A stretch of 9,696 bases of DNA from JBOFDK01 sp051656485. Lineage in GTDB: Bacteria > Bacillota > Clostridia > Lachnospirales > Cellulosilyticaceae. How positions within the stretch are numbered: the stretch's first letter is position 1; each line of letters starts with the position of its first letter. A program made the position numbers and the translations under genes. The DNA lies in assembly GCA_051656485.1 (NCBI GenBank), contig JBOGBZ010000181.1, forward strand, positions 1 through 9,696. The letters are read 5' to 3'. Of this stretch, positions 1 through 6,833 are shown in pieces. The notes under the pieces were generated by a model, which was given only the letters and a program-made list of their open reading frames with translations, was not told where the DNA came from and searched no databases.

Positions 1-1209
1 CCAGACTCAGCATCCACAGCTACAGCTATCTCAAGTGGTATCAAAACACATAGCGGTGTTATAGGATATAATGCAGATAAGAAGACAAAGCCAGAAAGCA
101 TTACAGAGAAATTAAAAGCAGATGGCTACAAAGTAGGGATTGTTTCAAGTGTATCTATCGATCATGCGACACCAGCAGCATTCTATGCACACGAAGTATC
201 TAGAAGTAATATGTACAATATCGCACTGCAACTTGCAGAAAGTAACTTTGATTACTTTGCAGGAGGCTCACTTGCACAACCAAAAGGAAAAGATGGTAGT
301 CAAAGAAATGCTTTTGAGATTATAGAAGAAAACGGGTATGCCATCGCAGATACAAAAGACGAGATTATGGCACTGAACAATAACTCAGGTAAGGTATATA
401 CTATCACTCCAAATATTCAAGATTCGCAAGCAATGAATTATGATATTGATGCATCAAAAGACGAACTTAGATTAAAAGACTTCGTATCAAAAGGTATTGA
501 AGTACTAGATAATGAAGATGGGTTCTTTATGATGGTCGAAGGTGGAAAGATCGACTGGGCAGGTCATGCAAATGATGCAAGAGCAAATATTGGGGATGTA
601 CTAGCCTTAGATGAAGCGATTCAAGTAGCAGTAGACTTTGCAAAAGAACATCCAGAAGAGACACTTATCCTTGTGACAGGAGATCATGAGACTGGTGGTA
701 TGTCGATAGGGCAAGCAACGACTGGTTATAACACAACATTCGATATCTTAGCGAATCAAAAGATGAGCTATGTGGAATTTGATAAGTTAGTGAATACTTA
801 TAAAGAAGAAAAAGGGGCAGATGCAACTTTAGAAGGCTTACTACCTCTTATAGAGAAGAATTTTGGGCTAGTAACAAAGGCGAATAGTGGCAGAGCTAAA
901 AATCCACAACTTGTATTATCTGATTACGAATACAAAAAGCTTGAAAAAGCTTTTGAAGAGACAATGAAACCTAAAAAAGAACGTACAAGCGATGAAGAAG
1001 CGAAGCTTTTATATGGTGGTTATGACCCACTTAGTGTGACACTTACGCATATTTTAAATAACAAAGCAGGTATAGGTTGGACATCATACTCACATACAGG
1101 TGTGCCAGTGCCAGTCTACGCAATGGGCCAAGGTGAAGAACTTTTCGTAGGTGCATATGATAATACAGATATCTTCACTAAACTCGTAGAGATTTGTGAC
1201 CTGAAATAA
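1..1209 (+). CDS. Alkaline phosphatase, 5'-truncated by the window edge
   Basis: Phosphomonoesterase of the PhoA family, normally exported, releasing inorganic phosphate from organic esters. The frame is open from base 1 with no start codon, so the N-terminus, including any signal peptide, lies upstream; 402 residues are visible. The first residues, PDSASTATA, are the active-site block, with nucleophile Ser3. By spacing with E. coli PhoA the metal ligands are Thr57, Glu180, Asp185 and His189 (VEGGKIDWAGH), Asp228-His229 (GDHETGG) and His365 (SYSHTG). His55 and Trp186 occupy the places of E. coli Asp153 and Lys328, a combination known from Bacillus-type enzymes. The first Asp ligand (E. coli Asp51) is out of view. 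An ATG at 211 lies downstream of the nucleophile and is not the start. The YibE/F gene follows after 17 nt without a terminator, which suggests one operon. Confidence 0.96.
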   Translation, partial: PDSASTATAISSGIKTHSGVIGYNADKKTKPESITEKLKADGYKVGIVSSVSIDHATPAAFYAHEVSRSNMYNIALQLAESNFDYFAGGSLAQPKGKDGSQRNAFEIIEENGYAIADTKDEIMALNNNSGKVYTITPNIQDSQAMNYDIDASKDELRLKDFVSKGIEVLDNEDGFFMMVEGGKIDWAGHANDARANIGDVLALDEAIQVAVDFAKEHPEETLILVTGDHETGGMSIGQATTGYNTTFDILANQKMSYVEFDKLVNTYKEEKGADATLEGLLPLIEKNFGLVTKANSGRAKNPQLVLSDYEYKKLEKAFEETMKPKKERTSDEEAKLLYGGYDPLSVTLTHILNNKAGIGWTSYSHTGVPVPVYAMGQGEELFVGAYDNTDIFTKLVEICDLK

Positions 1210-1226
1210 AAGGGAGTAGTCACAGC

Positions 1227-2381
1227 ATGGTAATCAAGAAGTACATGAATAATAAAAATCTTATATTTTCCTTAGTATGCCTAATCATTATAGGCATACT
1301 TTGTTTATTGCCAACAGGATTTGAGAAGCAACTGTATGTGAATGCAGAAAGTGTGAAAGCTAAAGTACTTACCACTAATGAATCTGGTGTTTATAACAAT
1401 GGCCTCTTAAAACAAGGAAGCCAAGTGTGTGAGGTAGAGATTCGTCAGGGCATACATAAAGGAAAGAAACTAGAAGCAGTTAATTTTTTAAGTGGCAAAT
1501 TAGAGTTTGATAAGCTCTTTACCACAGGAGATGAAGCACTGGTTTTAGTGGAGATGGATGAAGCGGGTGAAATCCTTTTTGTAAATATGCTGGATCATTA
1601 TCGATTAAATAAGGAATTACTTATTGTACTCGTCTTCATGGGCGCCCTTATTCTTTTTTCTGGCGCAACAGGTGTTCGTACCATTATTTCTTTTGCATTT
1701 AGTTTAGTGTGTATATGGAAGTTATTGATACCACTTCTGCTTAAAGGCTATCATCCGATGTTGGTCAGCTTATTTATCGGTTTATCGATGGCAGTCGTTA
1801 CCTTAATCTTAGTAGCTGGATTTACGAAGAAAGCCTACTGTGCCATATTAGGAGCAGGAAGTGCATCGCTTATCACCTGCTTATTAGCTATTGGATTTGG
1901 AAGTTTATTTAAAGTGGATGGTACAGTGATGCAGTGGTCGGAGTCACTCCTTTATGCAGGGTTCCAAGACTTAAATCTCACACTTATTTATCAAGCTTCT
2001 ATCTATCTTGCATGTTCAGGTGCCATGATAGACTTAGCGATTGATATTTCAGCTGCATTAGAAGAAGTCGTGGCGAAGAGAAGTGATCTAACGCGTCGAG
2101 AGATTCTTCAGTCAGGCTTACATATAGGTAAATCAGTAGTAGGTTCACAAGCAACGACGTTACTGCTAGCTTATATGGGAAGCTTCATCACAGTGATGAT
2201 GGTATATATGGCTCAAGGGACACCGCTTTTAAGTATTCTTAACTCTAAATCCATTGCATCAGAGATATTGCATACTTTCGTCGGATGCATTGGACTCGTA
2301 GTGGTATCGCCTATTACAGCACTTATATGTAGCATCCTTTATAAAAATAAAGAAATCCAAGAGAAGAATCATCTTATGTAA
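1227..2381 (+). CDS. YibE/F family multi-pass membrane protein
   Basis: A 384-residue membrane protein of the YibE/F family, whose biochemical role is not established. One N-terminal membrane segment lies at about residues 11-30, followed by an extracytoplasmic-type domain of about 95 residues (35-125). A block of hydrophobic helices follows at about 129-147, 150-171, 175-198, 203-226, 253-275, 308-329 and 345-371. The stretch GAMIDLAIDISAALEE (265-280), rich in small residues with acidic positions, resembles the conserved core of the family. The ATG at 1227 follows AGGGAG at 1211-1216, a slightly long gap of 10 nt; ATG 1245 is a possible alternative start with no better site. It directly follows the alkaline phosphatase gene, so the two are probably co-transcribed. 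The stop codon sits in the loop of the terminator hairpin. The family call is fairly secure from topology and motif; the function is unknown. Confidence 0.85.
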   Translation: MVIKKYMNNKNLIFSLVCLIIIGILCLLPTGFEKQLYVNAESVKAKVLTTNESGVYNNGLLKQGSQVCEVEIRQGIHKGKKLEAVNFLSGKLEFDKLFTTGDEALVLVEMDEAGEILFVNMLDHYRLNKELLIVLVFMGALILFSGATGVRTIISFAFSLVCIWKLLIPLLLKGYHPMLVSLFIGLSMAVVTLILVAGFTKKAYCAILGAGSASLITCLLAIGFGSLFKVDGTVMQWSESLLYAGFQDLNLTLIYQASIYLACSGAMIDLAIDISAALEEVVAKRSDLTRREILQSGLHIGKSVVGSQATTLLLAYMGSFITVMMVYMAQGTPLLSILNSKSIASEILHTFVGCIGLVVVSPITALICSILYKNKEIQEKNHLM

Positions 2382-2403
2382 GGGCATAAGGTGATTTTTA
2401 TTA
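2367..2403 (+). terminator. Intrinsic terminator overlapping the end of the YibE/F gene
   Basis: AATCATCTTATG (2367-2378) pairs with CATAAGGTGATT (2385-2396) over 12 bp, including one G-T pair. The six-base loop TAAGGG contains the TAA stop codon (2379-2381). The U-rich tail is TTTATTATTTT. It closes the phosphatase-YibE/F transcript and insulates it from the MerR gene promoter. Confidence 0.8.
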
Positions 2404-2417
2404 TTTTAAAATAAGTA

Positions 2418-2448
2418 TTGACTCTTACGTTACGTCATAGTATAAACT
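2418..2448 (+). promoter_or_regulatory. Promoter and palindromic operator of the MerR/TipA-like gene
   Basis: The -35 box is TTGACT (2418-2423). The -10 is either TATAAA (2441-2446, 17-nt spacer) or TAAACT (2443-2448, the 19-nt spacer typical of MerR-controlled promoters). Between them lies an interrupted palindrome centred on T2431: ACT at 2421-2423, ACGT at 2427-2430, ACGT at 2432-2435 and AGT at 2439-2441, with one further symmetric A/T pair. Position and core resemble the operators described for TipAL and Mta, so autoregulation is inferred. Confidence 0.7.
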
Positions 2449-2484
2449 CATATTTATAAGAGAGACGGAAGGAGGTGGCAACGT

Positions 2485-3216
2485 TTGAAAATAAATGATG
2501 TGGCAAAGATGGCAGGTACCACAGTGCGGACCTTACATTATTATGATGAAATAGGCCTCTTACAGCCAAGTAAAGTAACTGAAGCAGGCTATCGTATCTA
2601 TGAAGCCACAGACTTAGAACGGTTACAACAAATCTTATTTTTTAGAGAGCTAGATTTTTCGTTAGGTCAGATAAAAGAGATTATGACCAATCCTCAGTAT
2701 GATAAAGAAGAGGCATTGGCTAAGCATCGCGAGCTTTTGATTAAAAAAAGAAAGCGTTTAGAAGGCTTGATTGAATTAGTGGATAGACAATTGGAAGGAG
2801 AAAAAGATATGAATTTTGAAGCATTTGATATGACAGAGATTGAAAAAGCTAAAAAACAATATGCAGACGAGGTAAAAGAGCGTTGGGGGAGTACGGATGC
2901 GTATAAAGAAAGTAAGGAAAAGACCAAGCATTATGATAAGAAGAAATGGGGAGAAGTTACTGTGGAGGGAGATGTGATTTTACAAGCATTCGGAGAGCAT
3001 CGTGGCTATGCACCAGAAAGCGATGAAGTTCAGGAGCTAGTAAGAAAATGGCAAGACCATATTAGCAATAGTTTTTATCAGTGTACAAAAGAAATACTTT
3101 CAGGGCTTGGGCTTATGTATGTAGCAGATGAAAGGTTTACTAAAAATATAGACCAGCATGGAGAAGGTACAGCTAAACTGATGTCAGAGGCGATAGCCAT
3201 CTACTGTAAAGAATAA
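2485..3216 (+). CDS. MerR family regulator with TipAS antibiotic-binding domain
   Basis: A 243-residue transcription factor of the TipA/Mta branch of the MerR family, which twists promoters with long spacers into an active form when the C-terminal domain binds a drug-like ligand. Residues 1-70 are the winged helix-turn-helix (VAKMAGTTVRTLHYYDEIGL, then GYRIY). Residues 75-107 are a charged dimerisation helix. Residues 110-243 match the TipAS fold, including WGSTDAY, KKWGEV and the terminal block MYVADERFTKNI. Cys200 (FYQC) is near where TipAL Cys214, the thiostrepton-linked cysteine, would fall; alignment is needed. The TTG start is supported by GGAGGTGG (2471-2478) six bases upstream. A second well-spaced ribosome binding site precedes Met109, which may yield a short ligand-binding product. 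The gene has its own promoter and terminator and no efflux gene beside it, so its regulated target other than itself is not visible. Confidence 0.92.
   Translation: MKINDVAKMAGTTVRTLHYYDEIGLLQPSKVTEAGYRIYEATDLERLQQILFFRELDFSLGQIKEIMTNPQYDKEEALAKHRELLIKKRKRLEGLIELVDRQLEGEKDMNFEAFDMTEIEKAKKQYADEVKERWGSTDAYKESKEKTKHYDKKKWGEVTVEGDVILQAFGEHRGYAPESDEVQELVRKWQDHISNSFYQCTKEILSGLGLMYVADERFTKNIDQHGEGTAKLMSEAIAIYCKE
2793..2811 (+). promoter_or_regulatory. Internal ribosome binding site and ATG for a TipAS-like short product
   Basis: GGAAGGAG (2793-2800) lies eight bases before an in-frame ATG (2809-2811, Met109), exactly at the junction between the dimerisation helix and the ligand-binding domain. Initiation here would give a 135-residue protein (2809-3216) lacking the DNA-binding domain. 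In Streptomyces tipA an in-frame internal start likewise gives TipAS beside TipAL. Use of this site is inferred, not shown. Confidence 0.55.
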
Positions 3217-3232
3217 TAGCGATAGGATTAAG

Positions 3233-3278
3233 GAGTATTACAGACGCGTAGCAGCGTTTTGTGATACTCTTTTTATTT
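3233..3278 (+). terminator. Intrinsic terminator after the MerR/TipA-like gene
   Basis: GAGTATTACA (3233-3242) pairs with TGTGATACTC (3260-3269), one G-T pair included. The inner part (GACGC with GCGTTT) extends the stem imperfectly. A TTTTTATTT tail follows. It ends the regulator transcript 16 nt past the stop. Confidence 0.8.
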
Positions 3279-3282
3279 AGGA

Positions 3283-3312
3283 TTAGGATACCTTCCTAAA
3301 AAGGACTATAAT
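3283..3312 (+). promoter_or_regulatory. Candidate sigma-A promoter for the first sigma/anti-sigma module
   Basis: A perfect TATAAT at 3307-3312 is preceded at 18 nt by a weak -35, TTAGGA (3283-3288). I found no GAAC-type ECF -35 element in this gap. A 6-bp inverted repeat, TTTGAT-GCA-ATCAAA (3329-3343), lies just downstream and would be in the leader. The promoter is tentative because of the poor -35. Confidence 0.35.
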
Positions 3313-3396
3313 AAAATAAAAAATAGTATTTGATGCAATCAAAAAGGGGTAGTAGATAATCTAATAAATAGAAAGCACAGAGAGGGAGGGGAGACG

Positions 3397-3867
3397 ATGG
3401 ATAAGAAAGCATTTGCCAGTAGTGTGGAAGGAATGAAGACGCAGCTTTATAAGACGGCATATCTTTATCTAGGAAGTGAAGCCAGTGCACTAGAAGTTGT
3501 GGATGAGACCATTTATAAGGCGTATAAAGCACTGTGGCAACTCAGGCAACCAGCGTATTTTAATACATGGATTACACGGATACTCATTAATGAGTGTAAA
3601 AAAGAATTAAAGCGAGTGACAAAGACGGAGATTAGAGAAAGCATAGATGTGGGGGTAGCCTATGATTATGATGCACTGCCCTTAAAGGAAGCTTTAGCTA
3701 CCTTGCCCATAGAACTTAGGGAGATTGTGATTCTTAGGTATTTTTCAGGATATACCTTACATGAGGTAGCAGAGGCATTGAAGTTACCTCAAGGAACGGT
3801 GGTTACAAGGCAGAGAAGAGCTTTGCAACTTCTGCGATTAGAACTTAGTGAGGAGGTAGAAGGATGA
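3397..3867 (+). CDS. ECF-type RNA polymerase sigma factor (paired with DUF4179 protein)
   Basis: A compact sigma-70 family factor of 156 residues, in the usual ECF size range, directing RNA polymerase to alternative promoters. Region 2 covers about residues 10-72: LYKTAYLYLGSEASALEVVDETIYKAYKAL corresponds to the core-binding and -10-recognising part and FNTWITRILINECKKEL closes it. Region 4 covers about 98-150, with LPIELREIVILRYFSGYTLHEVAEAL and the recognition helix PQGTVVTRQRRAL; most ECF factors have GTVKSRL-type residues here. The ATG at 3397 follows GAGGGAGGG (3382-3390). The stop overlaps the start of the next gene as ATGA, implying translational coupling and that the downstream membrane protein is its anti-sigma factor. 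The stimulus and targets cannot be read from the sequence. Confidence 0.9.
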   Translation: MDKKAFASSVEGMKTQLYKTAYLYLGSEASALEVVDETIYKAYKALWQLRQPAYFNTWITRILINECKKELKRVTKTEIRESIDVGVAYDYDALPLKEALATLPIELREIVILRYFSGYTLHEVAEALKLPQGTVVTRQRRALQLLRLELSEEVEG

Positions 3868-5285
3868 AGAATGATAAAAGGATAGAACGTCGAGAAGAGT
3901 ATGAAGCATTATTAGAAGCATTAGAAGACACGCCCATAGAACTAGATTATACGATGCAACGTGTGGAAGCTAGGTTAAACCAACGAAAAAAGCGAAGATT
4001 CTGGGCGATACCTGCAAGTAGTATGCTAATGTTATGCACAGTTTTCGTTTTACTTGTGAATACTGTCCCCACTTTTGCCTACACTTGTGGACAAATTCCT
4101 GTATTAAAAGAACTTGCTAAAGCAGTAGCTTTTTCACCTTCGCTATCAGCAGCAGTAGAAAATCAGTATGTACAGCCTATCAATATAGAGCAGCAAGCAA
4201 ATGGGGTGACAGCAAAGATAGAGTACCTGATCGTAGACCAAAAGCAAGTCAATATATTCTATTCTCTGAAGTCAGATGAATGGGATAAATTAAACATTAG
4301 GCCTCAAATAAGTGCACTAGATGGCACCGAGCTACAAGGCTATGGATTAAGGTCAGGCGGCTATGAAAAAGCAGATGGCACATTATATTCAGTAGTAGTG
4401 GACTTTATAGAGGAAAAAATGCCAGAGAGCATCCAATTAACCCTTAATGTACTAGGAAGAAACGAATACAGCATGTGGGAAGAAGATTTGGCAACCATCC
4501 CCACAAAGGTGTCGGAAGAAGTAAAGCCAAAGGGGGAGACGGAACTAGGTGCCTTTGTATTTGACTTGCGTTTTGATCCTTACTACACGGCACAAGGTGA
4601 GCAGATGGTATTGGAGCAACCTTTTATGCTAGATGGGCAGCAGCTGATACTAGAGGAAGTAGGCATCTATCCTACACATATGAATATTAGGTTGGATGAT
4701 GTGGCGAGTAATACAGCATGGCTCAAAAGCCTAAAGTTTTATATTGTTAATGAAAAAGGTGAGCATTTTGATAAAGTAGCCAATGGCATCAGTGCCAGTG
4801 GTAAAGTAGATTCCCCTATGATGGAAGACCACCGACTTGAGAGTGCTTTCTTCTCTAAGAGCAAGGAGCTGACCATGTATATCACGGCGGTAGAATGGCT
4901 AGACAAAGATCGAACGAGGACAAAGTTAGATCTTACCAATGTAGAAGCAGAGTGGCTAGCAGAAGGTGTAAGCTTTGAAAGTGCAGAGCGAATCGGTAGT
5001 GACTGGATGCTTACTTTCCATGCATCTTACTATGAAGAAGGCCATCACTATCAACTCTGGGATCATAATTTCTATGATGAGTATGATAAGGAATATGAAA
5101 TTAATAGCTACTCCACATCCAGTATGAGTGATTATAATAAGGAACAGAAGAAAGTAGTAGATAGGGTAGATGTATTTGAAGTAAGGATTCCTTTGGTGGA
5201 TTATCCATACGATACGGTGTATTTGTCACCACTATTTACACGTAGGGTAGAGATGAGTGAGACGGTAGTTATCAAGATTAAATAA
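3864..5285 (+). CDS. DUF4179/DUF5643-type membrane protein, probable anti-sigma factor
   Basis: A 473-residue single-pass membrane protein, probably restraining the sigma factor encoded immediately upstream. Residues 1-45 are charged and cytoplasmic-type; residues 47-69 (WAIPASSMLMLCTVFVLLVN and following) form the membrane helix. Residues 40-130 fit the DUF4179 domain, with PTFAYTCGQIPVLKEL and the conserved YLIVDQKQVNIFYSL stretch. Residues 229-345 fit a DUF5643-like extracytoplasmic domain (FVFDLRFDPYY, GIYPTHMNIRLD), and the remaining C-terminus is of the same secreted, beta-rich type. The ATG overlaps the upstream stop by four bases, with GAGGAGGT (3850-3857) as ribosome binding site. 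The topology suggests it senses an envelope signal and transmits it inward. The family calls are from recognised motifs; anti-sigma activity is inferred from operon position and is usual for such pairs. Confidence 0.85.
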   Translation: MKNDKRIERREEYEALLEALEDTPIELDYTMQRVEARLNQRKKRRFWAIPASSMLMLCTVFVLLVNTVPTFAYTCGQIPVLKELAKAVAFSPSLSAAVENQYVQPINIEQQANGVTAKIEYLIVDQKQVNIFYSLKSDEWDKLNIRPQISALDGTELQGYGLRSGGYEKADGTLYSVVVDFIEEKMPESIQLTLNVLGRNEYSMWEEDLATIPTKVSEEVKPKGETELGAFVFDLRFDPYYTAQGEQMVLEQPFMLDGQQLILEEVGIYPTHMNIRLDDVASNTAWLKSLKFYIVNEKGEHFDKVANGISASGKVDSPMMEDHRLESAFFSKSKELTMYITAVEWLDKDRTRTKLDLTNVEAEWLAEGVSFESAERIGSDWMLTFHASYYEEGHHYQLWDHNFYDEYDKEYEINSYSTSSMSDYNKEQKKVVDRVDVFEVRIPLVDYPYDTVYLSPLFTRRVEMSETVVIKIK

Positions 5286-5301
5286 TAAAGAGTTTTATCT
5301 T

Positions 5302-5338
5302 AAAATATCCCCTTCGTCAAAAGGATGGGATATTTTTT
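5302..5338 (+). terminator. Intrinsic terminator after the first sigma/anti-sigma module
   Basis: AAAATATCCC (5302-5311) pairs perfectly with GGGATATTTT (5327-5336) over 10 bp. The run TTTTTT (5333-5338) forms the U tail. The preceding A run would also allow some termination in the opposite direction, although no minus-strand gene converges here. Confidence 0.85.
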
Positions 5339-5356
5339 AAGTAAAATTAAAAAAAA

Positions 5357-5388
5357 TGAACCAATCAGATAAATAAATACTCTATATA
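5357..5388 (+). promoter_or_regulatory. Candidate ECF-type promoter before the second sigma factor gene
   Basis: TGAACC (5357-5362), preceded by an A-rich tract, resembles the GAAC-containing -35 element of ECF sigma factors. CTCTATA (5380-5386) lies 17 nt downstream and resembles a CGTCTA-type -10. No acceptable sigma-A -35 sits at the right distance from TATATA (5383-5388). If real, it would let the sigma factor drive its own gene. Confidence 0.4.
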
Positions 5389-5407
5389 GGTAGATGCATC
5401 TAGTGTA

Positions 5408-5426
5408 CAAAGGAGGAAACTTTGTG
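5408..5426 (+). promoter_or_regulatory. Ribosome binding site that fixes the GTG start of the second sigma factor
   Basis: AAAGGAGGAAAC (5409-5420) contains a near-perfect AGGAGG (5411-5416) seven bases before GTG 5424. The in-frame ATG at 5394 has no ribosome binding site and lies inside or next to the predicted transcription start, so the GTG is preferred. Confidence 0.8.
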
Positions 5427-5999
5427 AATCAAATTGACTTAGTCAAAGAAGTACAAGAAGGTAACATGAAAGCGTTTGAGCAATTGTTTGAAAACTATAA
5501 GGGTAGTGCTCTAAAAACAATCTATCTTCTGACAAATAATAAGAGTATGAGTGAAGATATTTTACAAGAAGTATTTGTACTTTGTTATCTCAACATTAAG
5601 TCTCTTCGAAATCCGTCTTATTTTAAGACGTGGTTTTTTAAGATTTTGACACATACCACATGGACATATATGAAAAAAGAAGGCAAGTTAATTCTGACAG
5701 AAGATATGTCAATTTATACAGAGGCTCATACGAGCACAGTGTGGCAAGAGGATATCAGGGCAAATGAGATGAAAAGTGAGTTGTATGAGCAGATAGAGCG
5801 GCTAGAAGTAAAACTGAAAGTCGTTGTCATACTTTATTATTATAATGACTTTTCCATAAGAGAGATTGCTAAAACAATGGGATGTCTGGAAGGGACAGTG
5901 AAGTCGAGACTCTATAGAGCAAGAAAACAGTTAGAAGAAAATTTGCGACAAGTACCTATGTATAACAGGAGTAGGGAGGTGTTAGAGTATGAAAGTTAA
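5424..5999 (+). CDS. ECF-type RNA polymerase sigma factor (paired with DUF4367 protein)
   Basis: A 191-residue sigma-70 family factor starting at GTG. Region 2 spans about residues 8-82: AFEQLFENYKGSALKTIYLLTNNKS, then SEDILQEVFVLCYLNI (the -10 recognising helix) and the YFKTWFFKILTHTTWTYMKK block. A linker with several acidic residues (about 83-118) follows. Region 4 spans about 122-172, ending in the helix-turn-helix FSIREIAKTMGCLEGTVKSRLYRARKQL, a textbook -35 recognition helix. It is only distantly similar to the first sigma factor in the window, so the two modules do not look like a recent duplication. It overlaps the next gene by 11 nt, with a ribosome binding site inside its own 3' end, which indicates co-expression. 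Possible autoregulation follows from the GAAC-type element upstream. Confidence 0.92.
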   Translation: MNQIDLVKEVQEGNMKAFEQLFENYKGSALKTIYLLTNNKSMSEDILQEVFVLCYLNIKSLRNPSYFKTWFFKILTHTTWTYMKKEGKLILTEDMSIYTEAHTSTVWQEDIRANEMKSELYEQIERLEVKLKVVVILYYYNDFSIREIAKTMGCLEGTVKSRLYRARKQLEENLRQVPMYNRSREVLEYES

Positions 6000-6789
6000 T
6001 CAAAGTTTAGAAAAAGAAATCGAACAAACACTGAGTAAAAAAGCGGAGAGTATAAAGCCATCCGATGAATTATTTAATAGGATAAGAGAACAAATCTATC
6101 AAAGGGAGTGCAGTGAAATGAAAGTAAATAAAAATAAACCACTAAGAAAAAGTAAGAAGATATTAGTAGCTATGGCGAGTTGCCTAGCACTAGGTTCTAT
6201 AACAGTAGTTGGACTAACAAATATGAGTAGTCGGTCTGGATCAACGATGTTAAAATATCATAAATTACCAGTAGCAGAGACAATCCTTGAAGATGCAGGA
6301 TTTCTTCCTAAGTATACAGAGACATTGCCACCAGATTTTGAATATGTGAGAGGTGGTGTAGGTGAAGGTTCAGTAACAGATGAAATGGGGGAGATAATCG
6401 CAAAAACAAAAAACGTTTCATTTGGCTATCAACAAGCAGGAGATAGTAGATACTTATCTATGCATGCAACACAAATAGATAAGGCATTAGTGAACAATAT
6501 AGGGGCAGAATGTGTAGCAATTATAGAAGGCAACGAAATTTACTATACAGCACAACTATTCAAGTTTGTACCGCCAGATTATGAAATGACAGATGAAGAT
6601 AAAGCGGAACAAGCAGCGGGGCAATTAGTAATATCTATAGGAGCACCTGAAATAAGTATTGAAGAAATACAAAGTGTTAGCTGGTATGAGGATGGGATAG
6701 AGTATTATATCGGAGGAAATGACTTTGGATTTGAAGTAGATGAAATGGTAGACATGGCAGAATATGTCATTACAGAAGGGGAAAAATAG
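5989..6789 (+). CDS. DUF4367-type membrane protein, probable anti-sigma factor
   Basis: A 266-residue protein with a highly charged cytoplasmic-type N-terminus (1-56), a membrane helix at about 57-77 (ILVAMASCLALGSITVVGLT) and an outside domain. Residues about 145-262 fit DUF4367, with the typical ending SWYEDGIEYYIGG...DEMVDMAEYVI. That domain is common in Clostridia proteins encoded beside ECF sigma factors, and a role as anti-sigma factor or signal sensor for the upstream sigma factor is inferred from this context. No zinc-binding HxxxCxxC motif is seen, so it is not a classical ZAS anti-sigma domain. The ATG at 5989 is supported by GGGAGGT (5974-5980) eight bases upstream and overlaps the sigma gene by 11 nt. 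A second in-frame ATG (6118, Met44) also has AAGGGAG nine bases before it. A terminator follows. Confidence 0.82.
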   Translation: MKVNQSLEKEIEQTLSKKAESIKPSDELFNRIREQIYQRECSEMKVNKNKPLRKSKKILVAMASCLALGSITVVGLTNMSSRSGSTMLKYHKLPVAETILEDAGFLPKYTETLPPDFEYVRGGVGEGSVTDEMGEIIAKTKNVSFGYQQAGDSRYLSMHATQIDKALVNNIGAECVAIIEGNEIYYTAQLFKFVPPDYEMTDEDKAEQAAGQLVISIGAPEISIEEIQSVSWYEDGIEYYIGGNDFGFEVDEMVDMAEYVITEGEK

Positions 6790-6802
6790 TTTATGAGTGA
6801 AG

Positions 6803-6833
6803 ACAGCGACTTTATATGAAGTTGCTGTTTTTT
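6803..6833 (+). terminator. Intrinsic terminator after the second sigma/anti-sigma module
   Basis: ACAGCGACTT (6803-6812) pairs with AAGTTGCTGT (6819-6828), 10 bp with one G-T pair, and the loop is six bases. TTTTTT (6828-6833) follows. It lies 13 nt past the stop codon. Confidence 0.88.

Noticed and set aside
211..213. ATG at 211 as start of the alkaline phosphatase
   Set aside because: The frame is open to base 1 and the nucleophile block PDSASTATA lies upstream of this ATG, so the gene simply begins outside the window.
2694..2927. Minus-strand open frame inside the MerR/TipA-like gene, and similar antisense frames at 3296-3532, 4739-4939, 7057-7311, 7381-7566 and 8513-8704
   Set aside because: All lie opposite well-supported genes, lack convincing ribosome binding sites and give compositionally odd peptides rich in Ser, Leu, Phe and Tyr.
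3329..3343. Perfect 6-bp inverted repeat TTTGAT-GCA-ATCAAA before the first sigma gene
   Set aside because: It is short and A/T-rich with no link to a convincing promoter element. It is mentioned with the promoter but not claimed as an operator.
5394..5423. ATG at 5394 as start of the second sigma factor
   Set aside because: It has no ribosome binding site and lies at the predicted transcription start, whereas GTG 5424 has AGGAGG seven bases upstream and begins where the sigma homology begins.
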